Of a stretch of 64,000 nucleotides of DNA, positions 22,309 through 32,970 are shown piece after piece. The notes beneath the pieces are model-generated. The model was not told where the DNA came from. It ran no database searches and worked only from the letters and a program-made list of their open reading frames with translations. Source of the stretch: Rugalucina vietnamica. Its lineage: Eukaryota > Mollusca > Bivalvia > Lucinida > Lucinidae. A program made the translations under genes and the position numbers. Every line of letters starts with the position of its first letter. The stretch's first letter is position 1. The stretch spans positions 21,951,456 through 22,015,455 of the forward strand of contig OZ024879.1 in NCBI GenBank assembly GCA_964017185.1, given 5' to 3'.

Positions 22309-22875
22309 CAAAGTCACTGGAGCGTGAAATATAGGTCAAGGTCAGTAGGTCAATGTGGGTGCCGAGTCGAGACATCGAGGAGAAGCCATATGCAAGGTTT
22401 GATGGTTGAAGGCTTTATAGTTGATGAGATATTAAGGGTTGGCTTAAAAAATGACAAAGTCACTAGAGCACGAAATATAGGTCAAGGTCAGTAGGTCAAT
22501 GTGGGTGCAAAGTCGGGACATCGAGGAGAAGCCATATGCAAGGTTTGATGGTTGTAGGCTTTATAGTTGATGAGATATCAAGGGTTGGCTTGAAAAATGA
22601 CAAAGTCACTGTAGCATGAAATTTAGGTCAAGGTCAGTAGGTCAATTTGGGTGCCGAGTCGGTACACCGAGGAGAAGCCATATGCAAGTTTTGATGGTTG
22701 TAGGCTTTATAGTTGATGAGATATTAAGGGTTGGCTTCAAAAATGACAAGGTCACTGGAGCATGAAATATAGGCCAAGGTCAGTAGGTCAGTGTGGGTGC
22801 CGAGTTGGGACATCAAGGAGAAGCCTTATGTAAGGTTTGACAGTTCTAGGCTTTACAGTTGATGAGAAACTAACA
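22309..22875 (+). repeat. 146-bp satellite, four tandem units
   Basis: Units start at 22309, 22455, 22601 and 22747, an exact 146-bp period; the last is incomplete. Each contains AAGGTCAGTAGGTCA and GGAGAAGCC. The array sits inside a larger repeat whose edges carry AGCTCGCCTG (about 22180) and its complement (about 23125). Confidence 0.9.
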
Positions 22876-23139
22876 CAGCATCTGAGCATGGTACAAAGGT
22901 GTTCTAGATATTGACCTCTAGCCCCGCCCCAGGCACGACCCCACGGGTCCCTTCACACTAAATCACAGAGGACCCTCATATGCAGCAATGTTCCAAATAT
23001 GAATGATTGCTGGTCAGTGACTATCAAAATATAACAATTTTAAAAACTTTAACCGAAAGTGTGACGCGGACGTACACGTAAACGGGGACGACCGAGATGA
23101 CAAAAATAGCTCTGTGCACTTTGTACAGGCGAGCTATCA

Positions 23140-23990
23140 AGTATAATAGATGAGAAATAAGAAATGTCCTTTAATCTTATTATGGATATCCCAAAACAGC
23201 CAATTTGAGAATATCAAATTATGGATACCATAACATCAGCCCCTTAAGGTTTATTATGAATGTCCTAAAGAGTATTTATCTTAATACATAACTATAGATA
23301 TCCTAATCTAAGTTGAATTAAGGGTATTCTTCATTGGATTTTATACGCATTCAACAATATCCTTTATTCACTTATGGTGACTTGGGCTATTGATATCTAT
23401 TTATTTTAGGATATTCATTATTGGATTCAGGATAGCCATAATTAGTTAGAGGAAATTGTATAATAGATATCCAACTTGAAGAAATAATAATGCAGCCAGT
23501 TGTTGTAGGAACTGGTAAGATCCCTTAAGATAGCAATGTTTATGAATTGGAATTTTCAGGTATCCAAGAGAATCAAGATGTACAACTAGTTAAACCCGGG
23601 GATGCTCCTGTCTGCCAAACAAGTGGTCAGCTAGACAAATTACGGCATATGTGTTCCTTCTCTTTCCAGCCCTTTCAACCGTGACCTTCCTTTATGTTAT
23701 TCTGTGGGTGCCAGACTTGTCAGAATAATGGATGATATCCGGAGTGCTGTCATGTTGAAGGCGTTTTTCAAGGAACAAGGGCGGTCCAAGTTAAGTTCAT
23801 ACATGCACTTAAGCCCTACCTTGAGAAATTGATGACTGCTTCTAAGAACTAAATGTACAGTGAGGATGAGACTTACATTTAAGAGAATTCATGGGACAAT
23901 TGAATTTTAGCGGTCGCTACTTTTCTGTAAGAAAAACCACGTGAATATTGTTGCTAAGGTGTAGAGAGCGCGTGATTTGGCTGTATATTT
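23140..23990. other. No gene recognised
   Basis: Degenerate GGATAT / ATATCC words recur across 23180-23480. Nothing coding is supported. Confidence 0.45.
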
Positions 23991-24059
23991 CTGTCAGTCA
24001 CTTACCATTGATTATTACTACAATCTGTTTTGTTCATGACCTCTGTTTCCTGGTGATAA

Positions 24060-24580
24060 ATATTGTCATGCTCTTGTATAAGTTCATTATTCCCATTTCC
24101 TTGTCTAAGTTCAATATCTTAATTTCCTTGCATCAGTTCATTATTATCATTTCCTGGTATCAGCTCATTATTGTCATTTCCTTGTATCGTTCACTTTTCT
24201 TATTTTTATCACTCCATTAATCTCATTTTCTTGTATCACTTCATTTATCTCGTTTTCTTGTATCAGTTGATTGTTCTCGATTCCTTGTATCAGTTCACAA
24301 TTCTCATTTTCTTTAATCATTCCATTTATCTCATTTCCTTCTTCATGATTCTCTTTTTCTTTCACCAGTTCATTATTGTCATTTCCTTGTATCAGTTCAC
24401 TATTCTCATTAATCTCATTTCCTTGTATTAGTTCGTTATTCTCATTTTCTTTTATCATTCCAGTAATCTCATTTTCTTCTATCAGTTCACCATTCTCATT
24501 TTCTTTTATCATTCCATTTATCTCATTTCCTTGTATCAGTTCATTTTTCTCGTTTTCTTTTATCAGTTCATTATGGTAAT
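24060..24580 (-). repeat. Minisatellite encoding an ELIQGNEIN-type repeat
   Basis: Units of about 27 bp in a 54-bp higher order repeat in one frame on the - strand: ELIQGNEIN / GMIKENENN with variants, about 15 units. It continues the frame of the transposase relic to its right, so it expanded within or beside that coding sequence. Confidence 0.8.
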
Positions 24581-25484
24581 TATGGTCCATTATTACGAGA
24601 ATTAGTTTTGCTTTGCAAGTTAACTGTTTCCCATCGATTGTAAGTTGAATTCCATCTACATAAAACATGTTCAAGTCTTGCACCAGTGGTTTAAGATACA
24701 TGGTCATATTATTAAATTTTGGTTTACCTACACCCTGCAAAACTCCCAAAAGTATCATCTTTTTTTCGCAGAAAACGTTGCTTTCTTGGTGTTTCATTCA
24801 CTTACAGATAAACTGGCCATATAGATACAACCGAACTTTTAAACAGGGGTTTAAAAGGGTTTACTCCATCAGTAAACAAGGATAATGTTATATTGTTACT
24901 ATCTTCAAGAAACTGTCCACTTTCTTTCAAAGCCTGATATTCAGTTCCATAGTAATATCTGTAATTGATTTAGTAGAGACCTTTGATTGTTCTTGGATGG
25001 ATTGCCAAATATTTTGTCATAAGAGATCATCGGAAAGCTGCTTTTCAATATTGCTTGTTACAAAATAATTCTCTGTAAGTTCTTGGTTACATATGTACCA
25101 CTGCAACCATTTGTTTGACTTTGATCAATGTCTTCATCAAACAATCTTTTACAAATGCTGCAGTAAAAATTAAAATTTCAAAAAGTCCTTGAAAATCCAC
25201 AAACTGGCTTGACTTTATCAATGTCTGTTTCCATTATATTGTTTGCTGGAACATGAAGATTAAAAAAAGCTTTGAATTGTGTGTCTGAACAGTTGTGTCG
25301 GGATATATAGGCACATACTGCCAAAAGTTGTTCCTTGTAGTTCAGTGGTGATTCATATAAACCATCAGAACCCTGAATTACGTATAATGAAGCATCATTA
25401 GATATTTCCATTCTTCCAGTTTTATATTTAACTTCTGTCCCATCCGAATCATAAAATGAAACTTCTGTATCTGAATCAGAAATA
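24581..25484 (-). pseudogene. EnSpm/CACTA-like transposase relic A
   Basis: Reading on the - strand from 25484: DSDTEVSFYDSDG, then NYKEQLLAVCAYISRHNCS, a CSICKRLFDED zinc-finger-like stretch, GTEYQALKESGQFLED, TDGVNPFKPLFKSS with SIWPVYLSVNE, and MILLGVLQGVGKP. This is the order found in metazoan 'transposase domain' proteins of the EnSpm type, where '(T)DG..LFKSS....WPVY' is the hallmark. Several frame shifts and stops lie between segments (about 25030, 24920, 24800). Its upstream side abuts the LINE-B RT fragment at 25485, so the N-terminal end is lost. Confidence 0.65.
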
Positions 25485-26283
25485 TATGACCGCGTTGTAA
25501 ATTCTTCGCATCGTCAAAGGATTCAAACCGTCCTCGTAAATACCACAATTTACGAGACTTAAAAATGTGCTTCTGAGTTTAGTACATGCCTCTTTGATGT
25601 TTATGTCAATAGACATGTTTTTATCGCATATCACTCCTAAGTGTTTATGTTGTGTGCCTTCTTCTATATGTAAATTACCGAATGGCCATTGTCTATTGCT
25701 TTGCTGAGACGCCCTCATGAGTTCATTAAAGACCACTACAAGGCATTTTATAATACCGTGTTCGAATCGCCATTTGCTTCCATATCGTAAGCATAAGGAA
25801 AGTAGTTGCATAAGGCACCAGACTGAGTATGCACCGACAAGCATATCATCAGCAACTGTTGGTGATCCACAGCTAATACCATAGATGCAAAACCCAAGAG
25901 CGGACAGTTCAATTTCATAAATAAGATCATTAATATAAATCAAGTACAAGAAAAGGGAGAGAATCCACCCTGACGCGTGCCCTGCAAGACCGGAAACCAG
26001 AATGATTTGTACCCACGACTACGGACACAACTGAACATATCAGTGTACATGTTGACGATCAACCTACAAAATGTCTTGTTGATACCAGAGTTGTACAGTT
26101 TATAAAACAACCCATCATGCCAGACGCAATCGAACGCCTTTTTAATATCTAAGAAACATAAAGTTTACTACCATTCTCTTTGGCATAGAATATTGATTCA
26201 TGTAGTAAAAACGATGTCATAAGACAACCGAAATTCTTCTGGAAACCGCCTTGAAGGGCATAGATCGGAGGAGTTAAAGTATC
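25485..26283 (-). pseudogene. LINE-B reverse transcriptase, C-terminal part
   Basis: On the - strand: ALQGGFQKNFGCLMTS, then LDIKKAFDCVWHDGLFYKL (palm Asp), TRQGG, YINDL and VADDM in place of the usual Y/FADD box, then HLGVICDKNMS. The order matches RTs of CR1/L2-type LINEs. There are frame shifts near 26160 and 25945. The RT continues at 28285 across the Penelope insertion. It stops abruptly after RIYNAVI at 25485, so the thumb and 3' end are missing. Confidence 0.75.
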
Positions 26284-28284
26284 AAAAAAAGGTACAAGTA
26301 GGCAAAGATCAAGAAAAGGCGCACTCAGAGAAAGATTCCCACTCCAAAAACCGAGGTGGGAAAAAACCAAAGTAACAATCAGGTACTTATACCATAAAAA
26401 CATTTCGTAAGCCGTATGAGCAGCTATTTTCCCAATAGGTGGCCACTCAGTTACCTTAACTTAACCAAAATACGAAAACATACATAAGGCGCCAACAGCA
26501 CAAAATAATTTAAACACCAAGACATGAAACAAAAAGAACCACCACAGAAGTATCGACTTGGAACGATCAGTAACACAAAGTTACTTGCGGGTTTAAATCG
26601 ATTTTACATGGCCATAACCTCACCCTCAGCTTCTGCAGTGGTTCATAACATTTAGTAAGCTCTTCGGTCCTCGTGGCGAATCTCTAACTAGTCAATGAAT
26701 CATCAAGAACAAACAAATAAATCATGATAAACATCCTGATGAATCAAATACCAGGACACACAGATTAAGTAAGCTGCCCGACGATGGAGATCCCTGGGCG
26801 CCGAATAACTTACCAACTCCGGAGCAAAAGAAAAACATCAGTTGGACCCCGCTGGGCCAAGCAACAGACAAAAAGTTCCGGCCCCAACCAACTAAAATGA
26901 ATAGCTTTAAGTCGGGGCCATCATAGAGTCTGACGCCCGACCCACCGGCGTGCAATTTAAGAAGGCAGCATAGTTATCAACCGTGATTGGGTTAAAAACT
27001 AAGCATGCAGACTGTCGCATAACATTCAAGTTATAACCTATACGTCTGTAACGTGTAATGATTTTTCTAAACTGAAAAGAAAAATCATTACTTCCTATAA
27101 GTTTCTTAAATTTGTAAACCGAGTCACCATAAAATTCTGGTTCCCAAAGGCCCTCACTTAGAGCGTCTTTAACCCAACATTATATTTGGAAATCAATTCA
27201 TAGTGTCTACGGTAAAATTTAGAAAAGGTTTTTCGAAGTTTATGGTACCGATAGCCCTGTTGGAGAAGTTTGGCCGTTAAACATTTATTTCGAGCGTTGA
27301 AGTCTGTAACATGATTGCAGACTCTAGCAAACCTAATAAGTTGCGAAATGTATACACCATAAGAAGCACGACGAGGAACGTCACCATCCAAAAACGGAAA
27401 ATGTACTATATCAAAATCAAAGTCATCGCGCTTATCATAAATTTTAGAAGAAACAAATCCATTTGCAACAGAAAGATGTAGATCTAAAAAGGGGCCTTCG
27501 GTATCCGAGATATTGGCTTTGTTCAACTGTAGTTCAGATGGATAAATTTGATTGACCATACCTTCAAAATAAGGGTTGTCAATGTTCAAAAGGTCATCGA
27601 GGTACCTAGAAGTGGAATTAAAAGCCTCGATAACATCAGCTTGATTATCATGGTTAAGAGAATCCATGAAATCTCTTTCGAAGCAGTATAAAAATAAATC
27701 AGCAACGAGAGGTGCGCAATTTGTACCCATCGGAATTCCAACAATTTGTCTGTATAACTTGGTCCCAAATCTAATATAAATATTATCCAGGAGATAGGAT
27801 AAGGCATCGCACACATTCTGACATGACCAAAGTGTATATCGACTTTGGTCAGAGGAAGTGAAAAAAGTTTTTCTGTCATTACATGCCAAATAAAGTGAAC
27901 CATAGTTTTTTTAATGCCCTTTTGAATGTCCACTCTATCAAATCCGGAAGTTTTTCTTTAATTAGATTATGTGGTAAAGTTGTATATAGAGTAGAAAAAT
28001 CATATGTGGACAAGCTCGTCGCACGGAACCCTCTACACTTCAATTTATTGAGCACCTCACCAGAATTTTTTATTGACCAAAACCAATTTTTATTTGAAGT
28101 TTCATACACTGTCTCACAGTATCTTATAACATGAGATTTGATAGCAGTAAGACAGGAAGTTAATAATTTAGAAAGTTCAGTAGTAGTACAAGAGCTAGAA
28201 TTTGCAATAAATCTAGCTTTGTATGGTCTTTTGTGAAGCTTAGGTAACCAATACATCGTAGGAAGTTTGTCTTGGCCTTCATTG
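26284..28284 (-). mobile_element. 5'-truncated Penelope-like retroelement
   Basis: It is inserted in LINE-B between codons for RIQL and DTLTPPIY; joining 28285 and 26283 restores that frame. Its coding part is on the - strand, about 28284-26920. The 3'-UTR, 26284-26720, is the source of the dispersed fragments at 16.0, 17.2 and possibly 63.8 kb. Confidence 0.8.
26920..28284 (-). pseudogene. Penelope-type reverse transcriptase (partial)
   Basis: The frame begins within the RT: TMYWLPKLHKRPYKARFI, DFSTLYTTLPH (palm Asp), GIPMGTNCAPLVADLFLY, and SRYLDDLL as the catalytic box, then FLDLHLS. These are Penelope-like RT motifs; LINE RTs have different phrasing around GTNCAP. A frame change near 27885 separates the first motifs from the rest. 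Another near 27160 shifts into LSEGLWEPEF and a C-terminal LVFNPITVDNYAAF tail. No GIY-YIG endonuclease is seen after the RT. The N-terminal half is missing. Confidence 0.8.
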
Positions 28285-29037
28285 AAGTTGAATTCTAGTA
28301 AGAATAATCCTTTCTAGTAATTTTAAGAGAACAGAAGACAGAGTTATGGCATTGTAATTGTCAGGATCGTCTTTTCTTTTGTTCCCACCTTTAAAAAAGT
28401 GTTATTATAGTTCCCCGCTTCATTTCGACAGGAAAATGTGCTAACATTATCATTGCAGAAAATAAATTTGATAGCATTTTATACAAGACGACACCAGCGA
28501 AAAGGATGTGCTCATAAAAGAAACCGTCGTCACCACAAGCTTTACCCTTATGTGTGAGTTTTACAGCAGCTTCAACCTCTTCACTACTGGTAGATATAAC
28601 AGAGCTTTCCGGTTCGTATGCTTCATGATTTAACCGCCTAACTGTGTCACAGACTGTCTGTTTGAATGGTTCTTCAAATGCACAACTTTCCGAGGGGGTA
28701 TAAAGTTTTGAAAAATAACGCGCCCATTCATCTGTTATCTCCCTTTCACTATAGACATTGTTACCACCGAAGTTGATATTAGATCCTGGAGTACTAGCTG
28801 ACTTCTTCCGACGACTATTGATATGATGCCAAATCAAACTGCTATTGACTTCTGCGAGCTTATCAATGTCTTCAAATTGATTTTTCATATAACGTTCCAT
28901 CGTTTGTCGATGCTTACGCCTTAAATGCCTTTTAGCAGCTTTATATGAACAGTACACAACATGGTTGCTATCCCTCGGTTTGCCCCCAGTCACCCAGTTT
29001 GACCGTGCAACGGACATGGATCTATGCAAGGTCGTGA
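28285..29037 (-). pseudogene. LINE-B ORF2 middle part: linker and RT N-terminal region
   Basis: On the - strand: HRSMSVARSNWVTGGK, a basic KAAKRHLRRKHRQ, YFSKLYTPSES, VKLTHKGKACGDDGFFYEHI (the 'K..G.DG' RT entry motif), then after a frame shift near 28395 KRKDDPDNYNAITLSS and LLERIILTRIQL. It joins the endonuclease part at 34858 across the I element and the C-terminal RT at 26283 across the Penelope element. Confidence 0.75.
29026..29037 (+). repeat. Target-site duplication GCAAGGTCGTGA, left copy
   Basis: The same 12 bases are at 34846-34857. They flank the I-clade element and lie within LINE-B ORF2; one copy restores its frame. Confidence 0.9.
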
Positions 29038-29209
29038 TTTGTTTGTTTGTTTGTTGTTTAACGACGCATCAACCCTGATGGGTCATTAGCGTCTAACAAG
29101 GTAAAACATTAAAATATATTGAACTCGTATTAAAAAGTAACACTAAATAAGATATAAATTTCGTTGTAAAGAAACGATATATGAAATGTTAAGATTGAAG
29201 ATTTAAAAA

Positions 29210-32200
29210 TTATATTTTATAAAACAGATTTACTTGTCTAAGAAATGATAAAATCTTTCCAACGGGTACATCTTTGAACAATTCTTTCAAGTTGTTAGCT
29301 TGAAAACAAGAAATTCGCTCTGCTGCAAAGTCAGTGCATTCTAAAAGAAAGTGTTTAACTGTGAATGGTGTATCACAGCCAATGCATTTAGGTTCATCTT
29401 CTCGCTTTAATAAGTGGGAATGTGTTATTCTTGTATGACCAATTCGGAGACGAGCAAGAACGATTTCTTCTCGTCTCGAAAGTTTATGAATTGCTTTTGG
29501 TCGTTTAACGATCGGTTCGACTTCCCTCAATTTATCAAACTTCGCTCCGTTCCAGATTGTTTGCCATTTGTCAGAGATGTACTCGTTAATAAAAGGTTTA
29601 AAATTGACATAAGGAATTTTAAAAACTGTTTCTTCTAGATTTAACGATTCTTTAGCGTTCTTATCAACTTTCTCATTTCCATATATACCTATATGACTGG
29701 GAACCCAGCAATAGATAATTGTTTTCAATTCCGAGATGGTGTGATGTTTTATTAATAGTTTTTGTATTTGAGGGTTTTTGGATGATGTATGGTTTAAGGC
29801 CTGTAAAACTGACATAGAGTCAGAAAAAATAATAAATTTGTCCTTTAAGTTACTTTCATTTATGAAGTCTAAAGCTAAGTCTATAGCTTTAGCTTCCGCT
29901 GTGAAAATTGAAGAGCCATCAGGTAAACGTAATGTTTTGCAATTGCCGTTTGTAAAAGTAGCACAACCAACTTTGTTTTCTTCTTTTGAACCATCAGTAT
30001 AAATACATTGATAGTCAATAAATTGAGATTGTAGTTGATGAAAACTTTCTTTTAGAAGGTGTGGATTTGAGTCGGATTTTTTCCCTGTATGTAGAGTCAA
30101 ATTAACTTCTGGTTTTCTAATGCACCATGATGGTATTTCGGAAACAAAATGTTCTTCTATTTTATCTTTTTGGATGTTTGCTGATTCTAAAAGTGGTGCA
30201 ACCCGTAAACCAAAGGACCGGATAGCCCTTGGTTTACTTTCGTAAAGCTGTACGACTTCTTCAGAAATATATGGCGGAAAAGACACCTTATGAACTGGAT
30301 TTGATGGATTAGCAGCAATTCTAATGGCGTACTGTAGGGCAAGTTTCTCTCGTCGTAAATATAGAGATGGCTCTTCAGCCTCAACATAGAGGCTTTGTAC
30401 AGGTGATGTTCGAAAAGCACCCAGAGCTAATCTTAGGCCTTGATGATGCACTGTGTCAAGAGAACTGATATATGATGGTCTTGCCGATCCATATACGATG
30501 GATCCATAATCTAATTTTGAACGAATGAGGGAACGGTATAGCTGGAGAAGGACAGTGCGATCAGCACCCCAGTCTGTGTGTGATAATACTTTCAGTAAGT
30601 TTAATGCTTTTAGGCACTTGGCCTTTAAGTACTTGATATGTGGTATGAAAGAAAGTTTACGATCAAAAAGAACTCCAAGAAATTTAAAATCTTCAACTAC
30701 TGGAATAAGAGACCCATATAAATAAAGTTCAGGATCGTTGTGTACTTTCCGTAATTGACAGAAATGCACACATTGTGTTTTCGACTTGGAAAATTTGAAA
30801 CCATTATGTGAGGCCCAGTTTTCTATTCTGTTAATGCACTGCTGTAAGTGCCTCTCGATAGTTCTCATACTTTTTGACCTGTAACACATACAGAAATCAT
30901 CTACATATAAGGATCCATCTGTTTTAGGATCCAGACAGTTCATTATGCTGTTTATCTTAATATTGAACAAAGTTGTAGACAAGATGCTACCTTGTGGAAC
31001 ACCCTGTGCTTGATCAAACTTTTCGGATAAAGTCGATCCAACACGAACCTGGATCCAACGATCCGCAAGGAAATTTTCAATAAATGTAGCTAATCTGCCT
31101 CGTATTCCGAGATCATGTAGATCTCGCATAATACCATGTCTCCATGTGGTATCATAAGCTTTTTCCAAGTCGAAAAACACAGCAACAACATGCTCCTTTG
31201 CAACAAAGGCATCACGAATAAAGGTTTCCAGTCTAATTAAATTGTCGTTGGTACTTCGTTCAGAACGGAAGCCCGACTGAACAGGAGATATTAGGTTATT
31301 ACTTTCTAAGTACCATACAAGTCTTACATTTATCATTCTCTCTAAGGTTTTGCAAAGACAACTTGTAAGTGCTATCGGTCTATAGCTGTTCGGTTCTGCA
31401 TGATCTTTTCCAGGTTTAGGAATTGGTATTATAGTGGCTAGTTCCCAACTTTCGGGAAACTTTCCAGTTTCCCACATATCATTAAAAATATCTAAGAGAG
31501 CCTGAAGTGATTTTGGTGGAAGATGTTTTAACATTTGATAGTGAACTTCGTCGGGACCTGTTGCTGTATCATGGGCTTTACTGATAGCGTCTTTTAGTTC
31601 ATCTAAATTAAATGGAGAATTATATTCTTCATTATTTGAGGACTTAAAGTTTAATTTAGTCTTTTCCTGTTCTTTCTTGTATTTTTGAAATTCCTCCGAA
31701 TAATGACTGGTTGAGGAATTTGAACAAAATTGTGATGCCAAAGTATCTGCTATATCTTGTTTTGTGGAAGCTGTTTCGTTCGCATTGTTGAAGTTGTAAT
31801 TAAGATGATGATAAGTAGCAGATTTAGATTTACCGGATATTTTCCTAACCATGTCCCAAACTTTTTTAGTCGGTGTTTTATAATTCAAATTAGATACGTA
31901 TGTTCTCCATGATTTGCGTTTTGCAGACTTTATAGTCCGACGGGCTTTTGCTCTAGAATTCCTATAAGTATTTAAATTTTCATGCGTTGGGAACTTGCAG
32001 AACTTCAACAAAGTGTCTTTTCGTTGTTTGATAGCCTCTTTACAATCGTCATTGTACCATGGGTTACTTTTCTTTGGGTTTGTCGAGGTTTTGGGGATAC
32101 ATTTCTCAGAAATAGTTATTAAAGAAGAAGTAAAGTAAGTTATAGGATCAGAAGAATCAGACAGAGTAGTATCAGTAAGGGACTCATTACATAAGGTATG

Positions 32201-32908
32201 AAATAAATCCCAATTTGCTTTATGTAATTTCCATTTGGGGTTATGGGCTTCATCATGAGTCCGAACGCTTTCAATCAAAATTGGAAAGTGGTCAGATCCA
32301 CGTTGATCTTCACAAACAGACCAGTCATAGTCAAGATAGAGAGAGGGGTGACAGAGTGAAAGATCAAGAGATGAGAAAGTGCCTTTACCAGAATCTAGAT
32401 AAGTGTTCGATTTATCATTCATCAAACAAATGTCGTTTTTCGTGATGAAATCCTCGATTAATTCTCCTCTGGGATCATTGTCATTACAACCCCAAAGCAC
32501 ATTATGACCATTGAAGTCACCTACTAACATATAGGGTGAAGGAAGCTGTTCAAGTAAAGAAGTCAGTTGTTCAGATCTTAAAAGATAAGAGGGAGGGATA
32601 TAGATTGAGCAGAAAGTTATCTCTTTCTCGAGTGTAACGGAAACAGCTACCGCTTGTAGATCCGTTTTAAGTTTAATTTGACGTTGTGGTAATGTTGAAT
32701 GGACAAGTAAAGATGCTCTTAGACAATCCAAGTGAATGTGATTGTAAACATTAAAGCCTTTCAAAGTAAACGTGTCATTAGGTTTGAGGAAAGTTTCTTG
32801 TAGACAGAAAACAGAAGGTCTAAGTAGTGACAAAAGAAGTAGTAGTTCTTCAAAACGTGGTTTTACACCTCGACAGTTCCATTGTATTATTGTATATTTG
32901 CTACCCAT
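29210..32908 (-). CDS. I-clade ORF2: endonuclease, reverse transcriptase, RNase H
   Basis: There are 1232 codons without a stop. The N-terminal APE-type endonuclease has QWNCRG, LQETFL, GDFNGHN and GSDHFPI. The RT (about residues 490-760) has FFDLEKAYDTTW, GVPQGSILS and LYVDDF, then LGVLFDRKLSF. The RNase H (about 980-1120) has YTDGSK, TAEAKA, FSDSMS and GNEKVDKNAK, giving all four acidic positions plus the His-containing WVPSHIG. A CX2C...HX4C finger, CIGCDTPFTVKHFLLEC, lies near the C-terminus. Relative to copy 2 it lacks four residues (GGSS) in the endonuclease near residue 65. It starts 63 bases after ORF1 ends. The protein would nick target DNA and prime reverse transcription. Confidence 0.93.
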   Translation of the reverse strand: MGSKYTIIQWNCRGVKPRFEELLLLLSLLRPSVFCLQETFLKPNDTFTLKGFNVYNHIHLDCLRASLLVHSTLPQRQIKLKTDLQAVAVSVTLEKEITFCSIYIPPSYLLRSEQLTSLLEQLPSPYMLVGDFNGHNVLWGCNDNDPRGELIEDFITKNDICLMNDKSNTYLDSGKGTFSSLDLSLCHPSLYLDYDWSVCEDQRGSDHFPILIESVRTHDEAHNPKWKLHKANWDLFHTLCNESLTDTTLSDSSDPITYFTSSLITISEKCIPKTSTNPKKSNPWYNDDCKEAIKQRKDTLLKFCKFPTHENLNTYRNSRAKARRTIKSAKRKSWRTYVSNLNYKTPTKKVWDMVRKISGKSKSATYHHLNYNFNNANETASTKQDIADTLASQFCSNSSTSHYSEEFQKYKKEQEKTKLNFKSSNNEEYNSPFNLDELKDAISKAHDTATGPDEVHYQMLKHLPPKSLQALLDIFNDMWETGKFPESWELATIIPIPKPGKDHAEPNSYRPIALTSCLCKTLERMINVRLVWYLESNNLISPVQSGFRSERSTNDNLIRLETFIRDAFVAKEHVVAVFFDLEKAYDTTWRHGIMRDLHDLGIRGRLATFIENFLADRWIQVRVGSTLSEKFDQAQGVPQGSILSTTLFNIKINSIMNCLDPKTDGSLYVDDFCMCYRSKSMRTIERHLQQCINRIENWASHNGFKFSKSKTQCVHFCQLRKVHNDPELYLYGSLIPVVEDFKFLGVLFDRKLSFIPHIKYLKAKCLKALNLLKVLSHTDWGADRTVLLQLYRSLIRSKLDYGSIVYGSARPSYISSLDTVHHQGLRLALGAFRTSPVQSLYVEAEEPSLYLRREKLALQYAIRIAANPSNPVHKVSFPPYISEEVVQLYESKPRAIRSFGLRVAPLLESANIQKDKIEEHFVSEIPSWCIRKPEVNLTLHTGKKSDSNPHLLKESFHQLQSQFIDYQCIYTDGSKEENKVGCATFTNGNCKTLRLPDGSSIFTAEAKAIDLALDFINESNLKDKFIIFSDSMSVLQALNHTSSKNPQIQKLLIKHHTISELKTIIYCWVPSHIGIYGNEKVDKNAKESLNLEETVFKIPYVNFKPFINEYISDKWQTIWNGAKFDKLREVEPIVKRPKAIHKLSRREEIVLARLRIGHTRITHSHLLKREDEPKCIGCDTPFTVKHFLLECTDFAAERISCFQANNLKELFKDVPVGKILSFLRQVNLFYKI

Positions 32909-32970
32909 TAAATAATTTAGAGAGGAGATTTAAATGCGTGACCTTTCGTTTAAATGTAGACTGAAAACTT

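Noticed and set aside
24171-24431. + strand frames rich in FISLY repeats
   Set aside because: They are antisense to the minisatellite whose - strand frame continues a transposase.
26722-26955. 77-codon - strand frame (MHAGGSGVRLYDGPD...)
   Set aside because: It overlaps the Penelope ORF end in another frame and runs into its 3'-UTR; a repeat translation rather than a gene.
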